Shown here: one piece after another, positions 1 to 5,467 of the stretch | How positions within the stretch are numbered: position 1 is the stretch's first letter | Layout: each line of letters begins with the position of its first letter | Assembly: GCA_021826655.1 (NCBI GenBank) | Contig: JAKAZC010000145.1 | Span: 1 to 6,999 of the forward strand | DNA length: 6,999 bases | Source: Actinomycetes bacterium | Lineage (GTDB): Bacteria; Actinomycetota; Acidimicrobiia; Acidimicrobiales; RAAP-2 | Reading direction: 5' to 3' | The notes under the pieces: generated by a model | Seen by the model: only the letters and a program-made list of their open reading frames with translations | Told to the model about the DNA's origin: nothing | Databases searched by the model: none | Made by a program: the position numbers and the translations under genes

Positions 1-469
1 GCTCGACGGGGCGGTGGTCGCTGGCCGCGGCCACCACCCGGATCTCACCGTCGTCGAGGGCGACCCCCGGCTCCACCTCGGTCACCTCCACCTGGGGCAC
101 CCATGTCAGGTCCTCGTGGTGGGCCAGGCGGTAGCCGATGTCGGGAGCGAGCATGGCCATGATCCCGTCGACCACCTCGGCGGTGCGCGACGGACCGAAG
201 AGGCGCAGCCGGCGTTCGTCCGGGCTCATCACCCACTGCGTCGTCATCACGTCGTTGAGGTCACAGATGTGGTCGCTGTGCAGGTGGGTGAGGAAGACGG
301 CGTCGAGGAGGATCGGGAGGGTGCCGGCCGCCGCCAGCCGCATGCAGACGCCCCGCCCGGCGTCGACAAGGAGCGTCCGGCCGCCGGCCCGGATGAGGGT
401 CGCCGCTCCCGCCCGGTGGGGGTCGGGTAGGGGGCTGCCCGTCCCCAGCAGCACGGTCTCGATGGTCAT
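1..469 (-). CDS. MBL-fold metallo-hydrolase, RNase Z/arylsulfatase-like (3' end outside window)
   Basis: The 156 visible residues begin MTIETVLLGTGSPLP, the opening beta strand and glycine loop typical of RNase Z/ElaC-type and arylsulfatase-type metallo-beta-lactamase-fold hydrolases. LLVDAG follows at about residues 33-38. The zinc motif THLHSDH lies at 61-67, giving ligands H62, H64, D66 and H67. DH at 151-152 may hold the next histidine, but the later ligands and the C-terminus lie beyond base 1. The fold uses two metal ions to hydrolyse phosphodiester, sulfate ester or related bonds. The protein is probably cytoplasmic, as no signal peptide is visible. The ATG at 469-467 is chosen because AGGAGAGGA lies seven bases upstream and the protein starts directly with the conserved strand. 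It diverges from a TetR gene across 85 bases, so that regulator may control it. Whether it is true RNase Z or a small-molecule hydrolase cannot be told from this half. Confidence 0.88.
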   Translation of the reverse strand, partial: MTIETVLLGTGSPLPDPHRAGAATLIRAGGRTLLVDAGRGVCMRLAAAGTLPILLDAVFLTHLHSDHICDLNDVMTTQWVMSPDERRLRLFGPSRTAEVVDGIMAMLAPDIGYRLAHHEDLTWVPQVEVTEVEPGVALDDGEIRVVAAASDHRPVE

Positions 470-476
470 GGGTCGC

Positions 477-485
477 TCCTCTCCT
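477..485 (-). promoter_or_regulatory. Shine-Dalgarno of the MBL-fold hydrolase
   Basis: Read on the minus strand this is AGGAGAGGA, ending seven bases before the ATG at 469. It fixes the start codon. It also contrasts with the divergent TetR gene, which has no such site. Confidence 0.75.
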
Positions 486-517
486 GTCGCTCCCGCCGGC
501 GCCCACGAGGCGCAGCA

Positions 518-547
518 CGTCTAGAGGACGGAGCGTACTCTATAGTG
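518..547. promoter_or_regulatory. Divergent promoter/operator region between MBL hydrolase and TetR genes
   Basis: On the plus strand TATAGT (541-546) is a good -10 hexamer eight bases before the TetR ATG at 555, which places transcription start at or within a few bases of that ATG. On the minus strand the overlapping TATAGA (544-539) could be the -10 box of the hydrolase. No convincing TTGACA-like -35 box is seen. Two imperfect dyads lie here: ACTCTATAGT (537-546, 8 of 10 positions symmetric) and CGTC-5-GACG (518-530). Either could be an operator for the adjacent TetR protein, since TetR regulators often bind dyads in their own divergent promoter. The operator role is an inference. Confidence 0.45.
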
Positions 548-554
548 GTCGGGG

Positions 555-1208
555 ATGCGGCACACCACACCTCCGGCGCCTCCGGCACCTGACCCCGTCG
601 CCGCCGACCACCGGACGGGCCCCCGGCGGCGCGGCGTGGTGCTGGAGCGGGCCATCTTCGAGGCCACCCTGGCCGACCTCGAGGCCGTCGGCTACGCCAG
701 GCTGACCATGGACGGGGTGGCCCACCGGGCCAGGACGGGCAAGACCTCCCTCTACCTGCGGTGGCCCGGCAAGGCCGATCTGGTGGCCGCCGCCGTCGAG
801 CACGCCGTCGCCGACCAGTCCGAGCCGCCCGACACCGGCACCATCCGCGGGGACCTCCTGGCCGCTGTGACCGTCATCGCCACCCGCCTGGACGGCGCCT
901 TCGGCGAGGCGGTGCGGGGCCTCGCCGCCGAGACCCTGGCCGATCCGGAACGGACCCGCCGCGCCCGCGAGTCCGTGGTCGGTTGGGCCGACCGGCGGGT
1001 GGCGACCGTCTTCGACCGGGCCGTCCGCCGGGGCGAGATCGCAGCTGCGTCGGTGTCGCCATGGGCGATCCGCCTGGCCCCGGTGCTCGTCACGCACGAG
1101 TACCTCGCCCACGGGGCACCCATCCCCGAGGCGGCACTGGCCGACATCGTGGACCAGGTGGTCCTGCCCGTCGTCGGGGTGGCACCACCACCCCCGGCGG
1201 CGGCCTGA
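555..1208 (+). CDS. TetR/AcrR-family transcriptional regulator
   Basis: A 217-residue protein, the usual size for the family. A disordered Pro/Arg-rich N-terminus (about residues 1-27) precedes a TetR DNA-binding domain at about 28-80. Within it, AIFEATLADLEAVGYARLTM and GVAHRARTGKTSLYLRWPGK form the helix-turn-helix, and the SLYLRWPGKADLV stretch is characteristic. The remainder (about 95-205) is helical and fits a TetR C-terminal ligand/dimer domain, probably the TetR_C_11 type. The C-terminus ends in a Pro/Ala tail. The ATG is preceded by a -10-like TATAGT at 541-546 and by no properly spaced Shine-Dalgarno, so the mRNA may be leaderless. It probably represses itself and the divergent MBL-fold hydrolase. 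Its ligand cannot be predicted. The stop lies 24 bases from the stop of the convergent GntR gene. Confidence 0.92.
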   Translation: MRHTTPPAPPAPDPVAADHRTGPRRRGVVLERAIFEATLADLEAVGYARLTMDGVAHRARTGKTSLYLRWPGKADLVAAAVEHAVADQSEPPDTGTIRGDLLAAVTVIATRLDGAFGEAVRGLAAETLADPERTRRARESVVGWADRRVATVFDRAVRRGEIAAASVSPWAIRLAPVLVTHEYLAHGAPIPEAALADIVDQVVLPVVGVAPPPPAAA

Positions 1209-1232
1209 CCGTTCCCACTGCGTCGCCTGTAC

Positions 1233-1988
1233 TCAGGAGCCGGCTCGCTGGCCGGCGAGGCCACGGCGCACCGCGGCAAGAAGGCGCCGCCCGCTGGCCT
1301 GGGCGTAGGCACCCGCTGCCGTCTCCGCCGCGCTGGCGTCACCCCGGCGGACGGCGTCGGCCACGGGCACCAGGCCGCTCACGACCGTGCGGGTGGAGCC
1401 GAATGCGTCGACGAACAGTGGTGCGGTGGCCCCGTAGAGCTCCTCCAGCCACCCCATCATGACCCGGAGGGGCCGGTTCCCCCCCTGGTCGACCAGCGCC
1501 GAGAAGAAGGCCAGCTCGGCTCCCTGCAGGGCGGAGCCGGGCCCGGCCCGGCGCACGTCGTCGAGGCGGGCGTCGAGGACGGCGGCCGCCCTCGCCCCCT
1601 GCTGGGCGGCCAGCCGACCGGCCAGTTCGGCCAGCGCGGCGCGCACCTCGAGCAGCTCGGCCACCACGTCGGGACCGGCCACCGCCAGGGCCCGCAGGAC
1701 GATCCCGCTGTCCGATGAGCGCAGCGGGTCGCGCACGACGGTGCCGATCCCCTGGCGGGACTCGACCAGGCCGGTCTGCTCCACCCGGGCGATGGCCTGG
1801 CGGAGCGAGGTGCGGTTGATGCCGAGCTGGCCGGCCAGCTCGCGTTCGGGCGGCAGGGTGGTCCCCGGAGGGTAGCGACCGGCCACCACCGCGTCGATCA
1901 ACGCCTCGGCCACCTGGACGGGAAGCGAGCGCCGGTCGGGAGCGGGGTGGGCCACGGGTGCCGGGACGGGTGCGTCGGGTGGTGTCAT
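1233..1988 (-). CDS. GntR-family (FadR/FCD subfamily) transcriptional regulator
   Basis: A 251-residue protein. After a Pro/Ala-rich N-terminus, a GntR winged helix spans about residues 22-88. PPERELAGQLGINRTSLRQA (47-66) covers the recognition region, and QTGLVESRQGIGTVV (71-85) the wing. A helical FCD-type effector domain follows (about 105-235). The histidines that often bind metal in FCD proteins appear absent: AFFSALVDQGGN (160-171) has Phe where FH is usual, and the C-terminal helix GDASAAETAAGAYAQ lacks the usual His. This is closer to the acyl-CoA-type than the metal/carboxylate-type regulators, which is an inference. The ATG at 1988 starts ten bases after a minus-strand TACAGT with no Shine-Dalgarno. 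It diverges from the beta-domain/GMC operon, so autoregulation and control of that operon are likely. From memory the arrangement matches M. tuberculosis Rv0494, a lipid-responsive FadR-type regulator. Confidence 0.92.
   Translation of the reverse strand: MTPPDAPVPAPVAHPAPDRRSLPVQVAEALIDAVVAGRYPPGTTLPPERELAGQLGINRTSLRQAIARVEQTGLVESRQGIGTVVRDPLRSSDSGIVLRALAVAGPDVVAELLEVRAALAELAGRLAAQQGARAAAVLDARLDDVRRAGPGSALQGAELAFFSALVDQGGNRPLRVMMGWLEELYGATAPLFVDAFGSTRTVVSGLVPVADAVRRGDASAAETAAGAYAQASGRRLLAAVRRGLAGQRAGS
1239..1256. terminator. Possible bidirectional terminator hairpin at the TetR/GntR convergence
   Basis: Two copies of self-complementary GCCGGC (1239-1244 and 1251-1256) can form a six-pair stem with a six-base loop. 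An alternative five-pair stem, CTCGC/GCGAG, lies at 1244-1259. The structure sits just past the TetR stop and inside the last codons of the convergent GntR gene. No T-tract follows, so the terminator role is weak, and such repeats are common at this GC content. Confidence 0.25.
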
Positions 1989-2015
1989 TGGTTGAGCCAC
2001 TGTACCATTGGTGAC
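1986..2015. promoter_or_regulatory. Overlapping divergent promoters and candidate GntR operator
   Basis: Two CATTGGT boxes lie at 1986-1992 and 2006-2012, exactly 20 bases (about two helical turns) apart. The first covers the GntR start codon. TGGTTGAGCCA (1989-1999) resembles the FadR-type TGGTnnnACCA dyad with one mismatch. ACCATTGGT (2004-2012) is a perfect dyad of four-base arms around one central base. On the minus strand TACAGT (2004-1999) is a -10 candidate for the GntR gene. On the plus strand TACCAT (2003-2008) is a -10 candidate for the operon starting at 2100, giving a leader of about 85 bases. The two -10 boxes share 2003-2004, so a regulator bound here would block both directions. 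The binding role is inferred. Confidence 0.5.
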
Positions 2016-2034
2016 GCCGGGCCGGCGAGAGACC

Positions 2035-2056
2035 CGGGACGCGTCCGGGACGTGTC
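2035..2056. repeat. 11-base tandem repeat in the leader of the beta-domain/GMC operon
   Basis: CGGGACGCGTC (2035-2045) is followed immediately by CGGGACGTGTC (2046-2056), 10 of 11 bases identical. The first unit overlaps the perfect ten-base palindrome GGACGCGTCC (2037-2046). The period is about one DNA turn, so both copies would face the same side. The site lies downstream of the proposed promoter and 44 bases before the start codon. It could be a regulator site or chance in GC-rich DNA. Confidence 0.5.
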
Positions 2057-2086
2057 GGGGCGCACGGCCCCGGTGTGCGGGCGGAG

Positions 2087-2091
2087 AGGAG
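2087..2091 (+). promoter_or_regulatory. Shine-Dalgarno that sets the start at 2100
   Basis: AGGAG at 2087-2091 lies within a purine run (2083-2097) and ends eight bases before the ATG at 2100. It decides against the upstream in-frame ATG at 1947, which would place the start inside the divergent GntR gene. Confidence 0.75.
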
Positions 2092-2099
2092 AGGGAGCG

Positions 2100-3515
2100 A
2101 TGCCGACGCCGATGCGCTTCGCCGAGTCGATGGAGGGGAGCTGGCACCCGGTCGGACCACCGGCATCCGGCGACGGGGTGGCCGGAGGACCGTTCGGCTT
2201 CGACGTCGCCGTCGAGCTGCCCCGGCCCGTCCGTCCCTTCGGGACCGTGTCGGGGACCCTCACCGGCACCATCCACGGCCGGGGGCTTGCCGAGCGGGCC
2301 CGTGCCACGGGGACGATCGAGATCTCGCCCGTCGAGCACCGGCGGGTGCGTTACATCCTCGACTTCACCGGGGACGACGGGACCCCCCTCCGCTTCGACG
2401 GGTGGAAGTCGATCCGGTGGTCCCACATCGCCTCGACGTGGACGACGCTCCCCGGCACGGTGACGGTGGCCAGCGGCCCGGCAGCGGGCACGGCGGTGGG
2501 CACGGCCACCGCGTGGTTCGCCTGGCGGGACGCGCCGGCGCTGGCCGCCAGCGTGCGTCTCGGGACCCGTCGGCCGGTGCCGGCCGGGGCCGACCTGGCC
2601 GACCGGCGGTGGGACGGCCGGCCCGGCCGCCTCGAGGTCTGGTACGACACGTTCACCGACCCCGGCAGCGGGACGGGCTTCTGGCTCCACCACGAGCTGG
2701 TGTCCCCCACCGACCCGGGTCGACCGGCCGAGGTCCACGGTTGGGCGTGCGCCTTTCCCGCCGACGGCGAGCCCGTGGTCGGGCGGTTCGGGCCCGAGCG
2801 ACCCGGCCCCGGACCGGCCTTCGACGCCGGCGAGGTGGCGACGGCCGACCACGCCACCCGCCGCGGCACCGCCGGCTCCCTCCGGTGGGACCTCCAGGTG
2901 GACGGGGGCGGGCCCACCCTGTGGACGTTCCCGTCGGCCACGTGGCGCCGCGAGCTCCTGCCCGGGGCCCAGATCGTGCCCCGGCCGGCGGCCACCTACC
3001 GGGGCACGGTGACGGTCGGCGACCGCACCTACGAGCTCACCGGTGCGCCGGGCGCGGCCGCACGCATCTACGGCCACGGGAACGCCGAGCGGTGGGGGTG
3101 GCTCCACGCCGACCTGGGCGGTGGCGACGTGCTCGAGATCGTGGCCGCCGTGTCGCGCCGACCCGGCCTCGACCGCCTGCCCCCCCTGCCGATGGTCCGG
3201 TTGCGTCTGGGCGGCCACGACTGGCCCGCCTCGCCGTGGGCGGCCCCCGCCTTCCGGGCCCGCCTGGACCTCCCGACGTGGACGGTGTCGGGTCGGTGGG
3301 GGCGCCGGCGGATCCGGGTCACCGTCACCCAACCCGACGAGCGGTGCGTGCGGATGGACTACCGCGATCCGGACGGAGCCACCGCCACGTGCGTGAACTC
3401 CGAGCGGTCGGACGCCCACGTCCTGGTCGAGCGACGGGTGCCCGGTGCCTGGGCGGTGGAGGGCGAGTGGGACCTGCGGGGGACGGCCCACGCCGAGATC
3501 GGGACCCGGCCGTGA
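2100..3515 (+). CDS. Protein of unknown function, probable tandem calycin/AttH-CrtC-like beta domains
   Basis: 471 residues with no signal peptide or membrane segment. The composition is rich in short beta-strand-like stretches and Trp/Gly turns. Region one (about 1-160) contains GTLTGTIHGRGL (52-63), then RRVRYILDFTGDDG (81-94) and LRFDGWKSIRW (97-107). It resembles the small beta domain I recall next to or fused with some actinobacterial GMC oxidoreductases. Region two (about 175-465) contains LEVWYDTFTDPGSGTGFWLH (178-197), RFGPERPGP (229-237), YGHGNAERWGWLHADLGGGD (324-343), and a C-terminal CVNSERSDAHVLVER (431-445). The order resembles AttH/CrtC hydratase-like, two-lobed lipocalin-type proteins; that assignment is tentative. 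The GMC gene begins four bases before this gene ends, so the two are coupled and likely work on the same lipid-like substrate. From memory it takes the place of Rv0493c in M. tuberculosis. The protein may bind or hydrate a hydrophobic substrate, but its activity is unknown. Confidence 0.85.
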   Translation: MPTPMRFAESMEGSWHPVGPPASGDGVAGGPFGFDVAVELPRPVRPFGTVSGTLTGTIHGRGLAERARATGTIEISPVEHRRVRYILDFTGDDGTPLRFDGWKSIRWSHIASTWTTLPGTVTVASGPAAGTAVGTATAWFAWRDAPALAASVRLGTRRPVPAGADLADRRWDGRPGRLEVWYDTFTDPGSGTGFWLHHELVSPTDPGRPAEVHGWACAFPADGEPVVGRFGPERPGPGPAFDAGEVATADHATRRGTAGSLRWDLQVDGGGPTLWTFPSATWRRELLPGAQIVPRPAATYRGTVTVGDRTYELTGAPGAAARIYGHGNAERWGWLHADLGGGDVLEIVAAVSRRPGLDRLPPLPMVRLRLGGHDWPASPWAAPAFRARLDLPTWTVSGRWGRRRIRVTVTQPDERCVRMDYRDPDGATATCVNSERSDAHVLVERRVPGAWAVEGEWDLRGTAHAEIGTRP

Positions 3516-5377
3516 CGGTGGCGCCGGCGCAGGTGCGCCCGCCTGCGGGACGCGCGCTGGCGGGGGTGTGCGGGGCCGTCCTCGACCTGGACGCCGGCGA
3601 GGCGGACGGGGTGGCCGCCGAGGTCTCCGCCATGACGCAGCGCCTGCCGGCCACGGCCCGGGTGGCGTTGGCCGCCGGCGTCGGTGCCGTGGACCTGGTG
3701 GCGCTGGCCCGCACCGGGCGCCACCTCGCCGCGATGGAGCCCGGGGCCCGGGCGAGGTTCATGCGTGACCTGGCCCGGTGGCCGGGGGCCACCGACCTGG
3801 TGGACCTGCTGAAGGTGCCGGTGCTCCTGGCCTACGGGTCGACGAAGGCGGCGCCCACCCTGGCGGCGAGGCTCACGGTCCCGCCCGCCCGGCCTGACGC
3901 CCCGCTGGATGTCACCCCGTCGCGGTGGTGGCCGTCGCGCACGGTGGCCGACGTGGTGGTGGTCGGATCGGGCGCGGGCGGGGCGGTGGTCGCCCGTGCG
4001 CTGGCCCGGTCGGGAGCGTCGGTGGTGGTGGTGGAGGAGGGCCGCCGGTTCGGGGTGGAGGAGTTCCGGTCGCGGGGCACCCTCGAGCGGTTCGGCGATC
4101 TCTACCGCGACGGCGGCGCCACCGTCGCCCTCGGCAGACCCCCGGTGATCCTGCCCCTCGGGCGGGGCGTCGGGGGCACGACCCTCGTCAACTCGGGCAC
4201 CTGCTACCGGACCCCGTTGCCCGTGCTCGTCCGCTGGCGGGACCGGCACGGGCTGTCCCTGGCCGATCCGGACCGCATCGGCCCCGTGCTCGACGAGGTG
4301 GAGGCCATGCTGCAGGTGGCACCGGTGCCCCTCGACGTCATGGGGGCGAACGGCGCCAGCGCGCTCCGGGGCGCGGCCAACCTCGGGTGGTCGGCCCACC
4401 CGCTCCGCCGCAACGCTCCCGGGTGCGCGGGCATGTGCCAGTGCGCGGTCGGCTGCCCCACCAACGCCAAGTTCGGTGTGCACCTGAACGCGCTCCCCGA
4501 CGCGTGCGGCGCCGGGGCGCGCATCGTGAGCGAGGCGAGGGTGGAGCGCGTCCTCCACGGCGGTGGCCGGGCGACCGGCGTTCGGCTCCGGCGGCCCGAC
4601 GGCTCGGTGGCGGAGATCCTGGCGCCGGTGGTCGTGGTGGCGGCGGGCGCCACCGAGACGCCCCCCCTGCTGCGCCGCAGCGGCCTCGGCCGCCACCCGG
4701 CCCTCGGGCGCAACCTGGCCGTCCACCCGGCGGTCAGCGCCGGCGGCTGGTTCGACGAGCCGATCGAGCCCACCCGGGGCGTGCTGCAGAGCGCCGGCAT
4801 CGACCAGCTGCACGAGTCGGAGGGGATCCTCATCGAGGCCACCGCCACCCCGCCGGGGATGGGCTCCATGCTCCTGCCCGGCACCGGGCGGGAGCTGGCC
4901 GACCAGGTGGGACGGGCCGACCACCTGGCCACGCTGGGCGCCATGATCGCCGACGCGCCGGCAGGGCGCGTCATCGGTGCTCGGCGCCCGGTGATGCACT
5001 ACGCGCTGACCCGGGGCGACGGGCGCCGCCTGGTCTCGGCCATCGGCGCCATGGGCCGGGTGCTGTTCGCGGCGGGTGCCACGTCGGTGGTGACCGGCAT
5101 CCGAGGTTTCGAGACGGTCGCCGACGAGCGGGCCCTCGACGAGGCGCTGGCCCACGCCGATCCGGCCAGGCTGCACGTGGCCGCGTTCCACCCCACGGGA
5201 ACGGCGGCCATGGGCGCCGATGCCCCGCGCCACCCGGTGGATGCCAGCGGTCGCCTCCGGGGGGTCGACGGCGTGTGGGTGGCCGACGCGTCGGTCCTGC
5301 CCACCTGCCCGGAGGTCAACCCCCAGGTCACCATCATGGCCATGGCCGCGTCGATCGCGGCCGGCATCGACGGCTGA
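3512..5377 (+). CDS. GMC-family FAD-dependent oxidoreductase, long-chain-alcohol-oxidase-like
   Basis: 621 residues from a GTG whose last bases overlap the upstream TGA (GTGA, a four-base overlap), implying translational coupling. A helical N-terminal region (about 1-130) precedes the FAD domain, as in long-chain fatty-alcohol oxidases. The Rossmann motif is VVVGSGAGGAVV (149-160), with the acidic ribose-binding end VVVVEEG (171-177). The second FAD motif, PLGRGVGGTTLVNSGT (215-230), is strong. Four cysteines (305, 309, 311 and 315) sit in the loop NAPGCAGMCQCAVGCPTNAK. VVVVAAGATETPPLL (373-387) is the GMC signature 2 region. The catalytic pair is predicted as H560 in AAFHPTGTAAMG and N603 in PEVNPQVTIMAMA. 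The family oxidises alcohols, including fatty alcohols and sterols, with oxygen or another acceptor. Substrate is not proven. From memory it corresponds to Rv0492c, of similar length. It is probably cytosolic, as no signal peptide is visible. Confidence 0.93.
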   Translation: MTVAPAQVRPPAGRALAGVCGAVLDLDAGEADGVAAEVSAMTQRLPATARVALAAGVGAVDLVALARTGRHLAAMEPGARARFMRDLARWPGATDLVDLLKVPVLLAYGSTKAAPTLAARLTVPPARPDAPLDVTPSRWWPSRTVADVVVVGSGAGGAVVARALARSGASVVVVEEGRRFGVEEFRSRGTLERFGDLYRDGGATVALGRPPVILPLGRGVGGTTLVNSGTCYRTPLPVLVRWRDRHGLSLADPDRIGPVLDEVEAMLQVAPVPLDVMGANGASALRGAANLGWSAHPLRRNAPGCAGMCQCAVGCPTNAKFGVHLNALPDACGAGARIVSEARVERVLHGGGRATGVRLRRPDGSVAEILAPVVVVAAGATETPPLLRRSGLGRHPALGRNLAVHPAVSAGGWFDEPIEPTRGVLQSAGIDQLHESEGILIEATATPPGMGSMLLPGTGRELADQVGRADHLATLGAMIADAPAGRVIGARRPVMHYALTRGDGRRLVSAIGAMGRVLFAAGATSVVTGIRGFETVADERALDEALAHADPARLHVAAFHPTGTAAMGADAPRHPVDASGRLRGVDGVWVADASVLPTCPEVNPQVTIMAMAASIAAGIDG

Positions 5378-5401
5378 GGGCGGCCGGCACGGCCGGTGAG
5401 G

Positions 5402-5411
5402 ATGCCGGCAT
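5402..5411. repeat. Perfect ten-base palindrome ATGCCGGCAT
   Basis: ATGCCGGCAT equals its own reverse complement. It lies 25 bases after the GMC stop and directly abuts the next inverted repeat. Just before it, CGGCCGG occurs twice (5381-5387 and 5390-5396), separated by two bases. Together these make the 5378-5437 gap unusually rich in dyads. They may end the upstream operon or serve as an operator for the methyltransferase gene. Confidence 0.5.
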
Positions 5412-5437
5412 TGCGGCACGGCGGGACGGGTGCCGCA
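5412..5437. promoter_or_regulatory. Eight-pair inverted repeat between GMC and methyltransferase genes
   Basis: TGCGGCAC (5412-5419) and GTGCCGCA (5430-5437) are exact reverse complements separated by ten bases. As RNA this is a stable hairpin and could terminate the GMC operon, although no T-tract follows. As DNA its right arm occupies the expected -35 position of the methyltransferase promoter (17 bases before TACCGT at 5455), which would suit an operator. The sequence alone cannot decide between these. Confidence 0.45.
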
Positions 5438-5454
5438 TCGGCGGGCGTGCTCGC

Positions 5455-5460
5455 TACCGT
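5455..5460 (+). promoter_or_regulatory. -10 box of a probable leaderless methyltransferase transcript
   Basis: TACCGT fits the actinobacterial TAnnnT pattern and ends seven bases before the ATG at 5468, so transcription would start at the start codon. There is no convincing Shine-Dalgarno in between (GGAACGG is badly spaced). No clear -35 box is visible. Confidence 0.5.
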
Positions 5461-5467
5461 GGAACGG

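Noticed and set aside
1947..2099. Earlier in-frame ATG for the beta-domain protein
   Set aside because: It would overlap the GntR gene and promoter region, and the added residues look non-coding. A strong Shine-Dalgarno supports 2100.
1989..3491. Upstream extension of the minus-strand GntR frame to 752 codons
   Set aside because: The part upstream of 1988 is antisense to a real gene and has no recognisable content. The GntR domain begins just after the ATG at 1988.
2075..5377. Continuous plus-strand open frame of 1100 codons that could be read as one fused protein
   Set aside because: Before 3512 it is the Arg/Pro/Gly-rich off-frame reading of the 2100-3515 gene. Recognisable protein begins only near the GTG at 3512, which follows the usual GTGA overlap.
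5396..5467. Earlier in-frame starts for the methyltransferase
   Set aside because: The added residues show no family similarity and the stretch is full of dyads and a -10 box that fit a regulatory gap.
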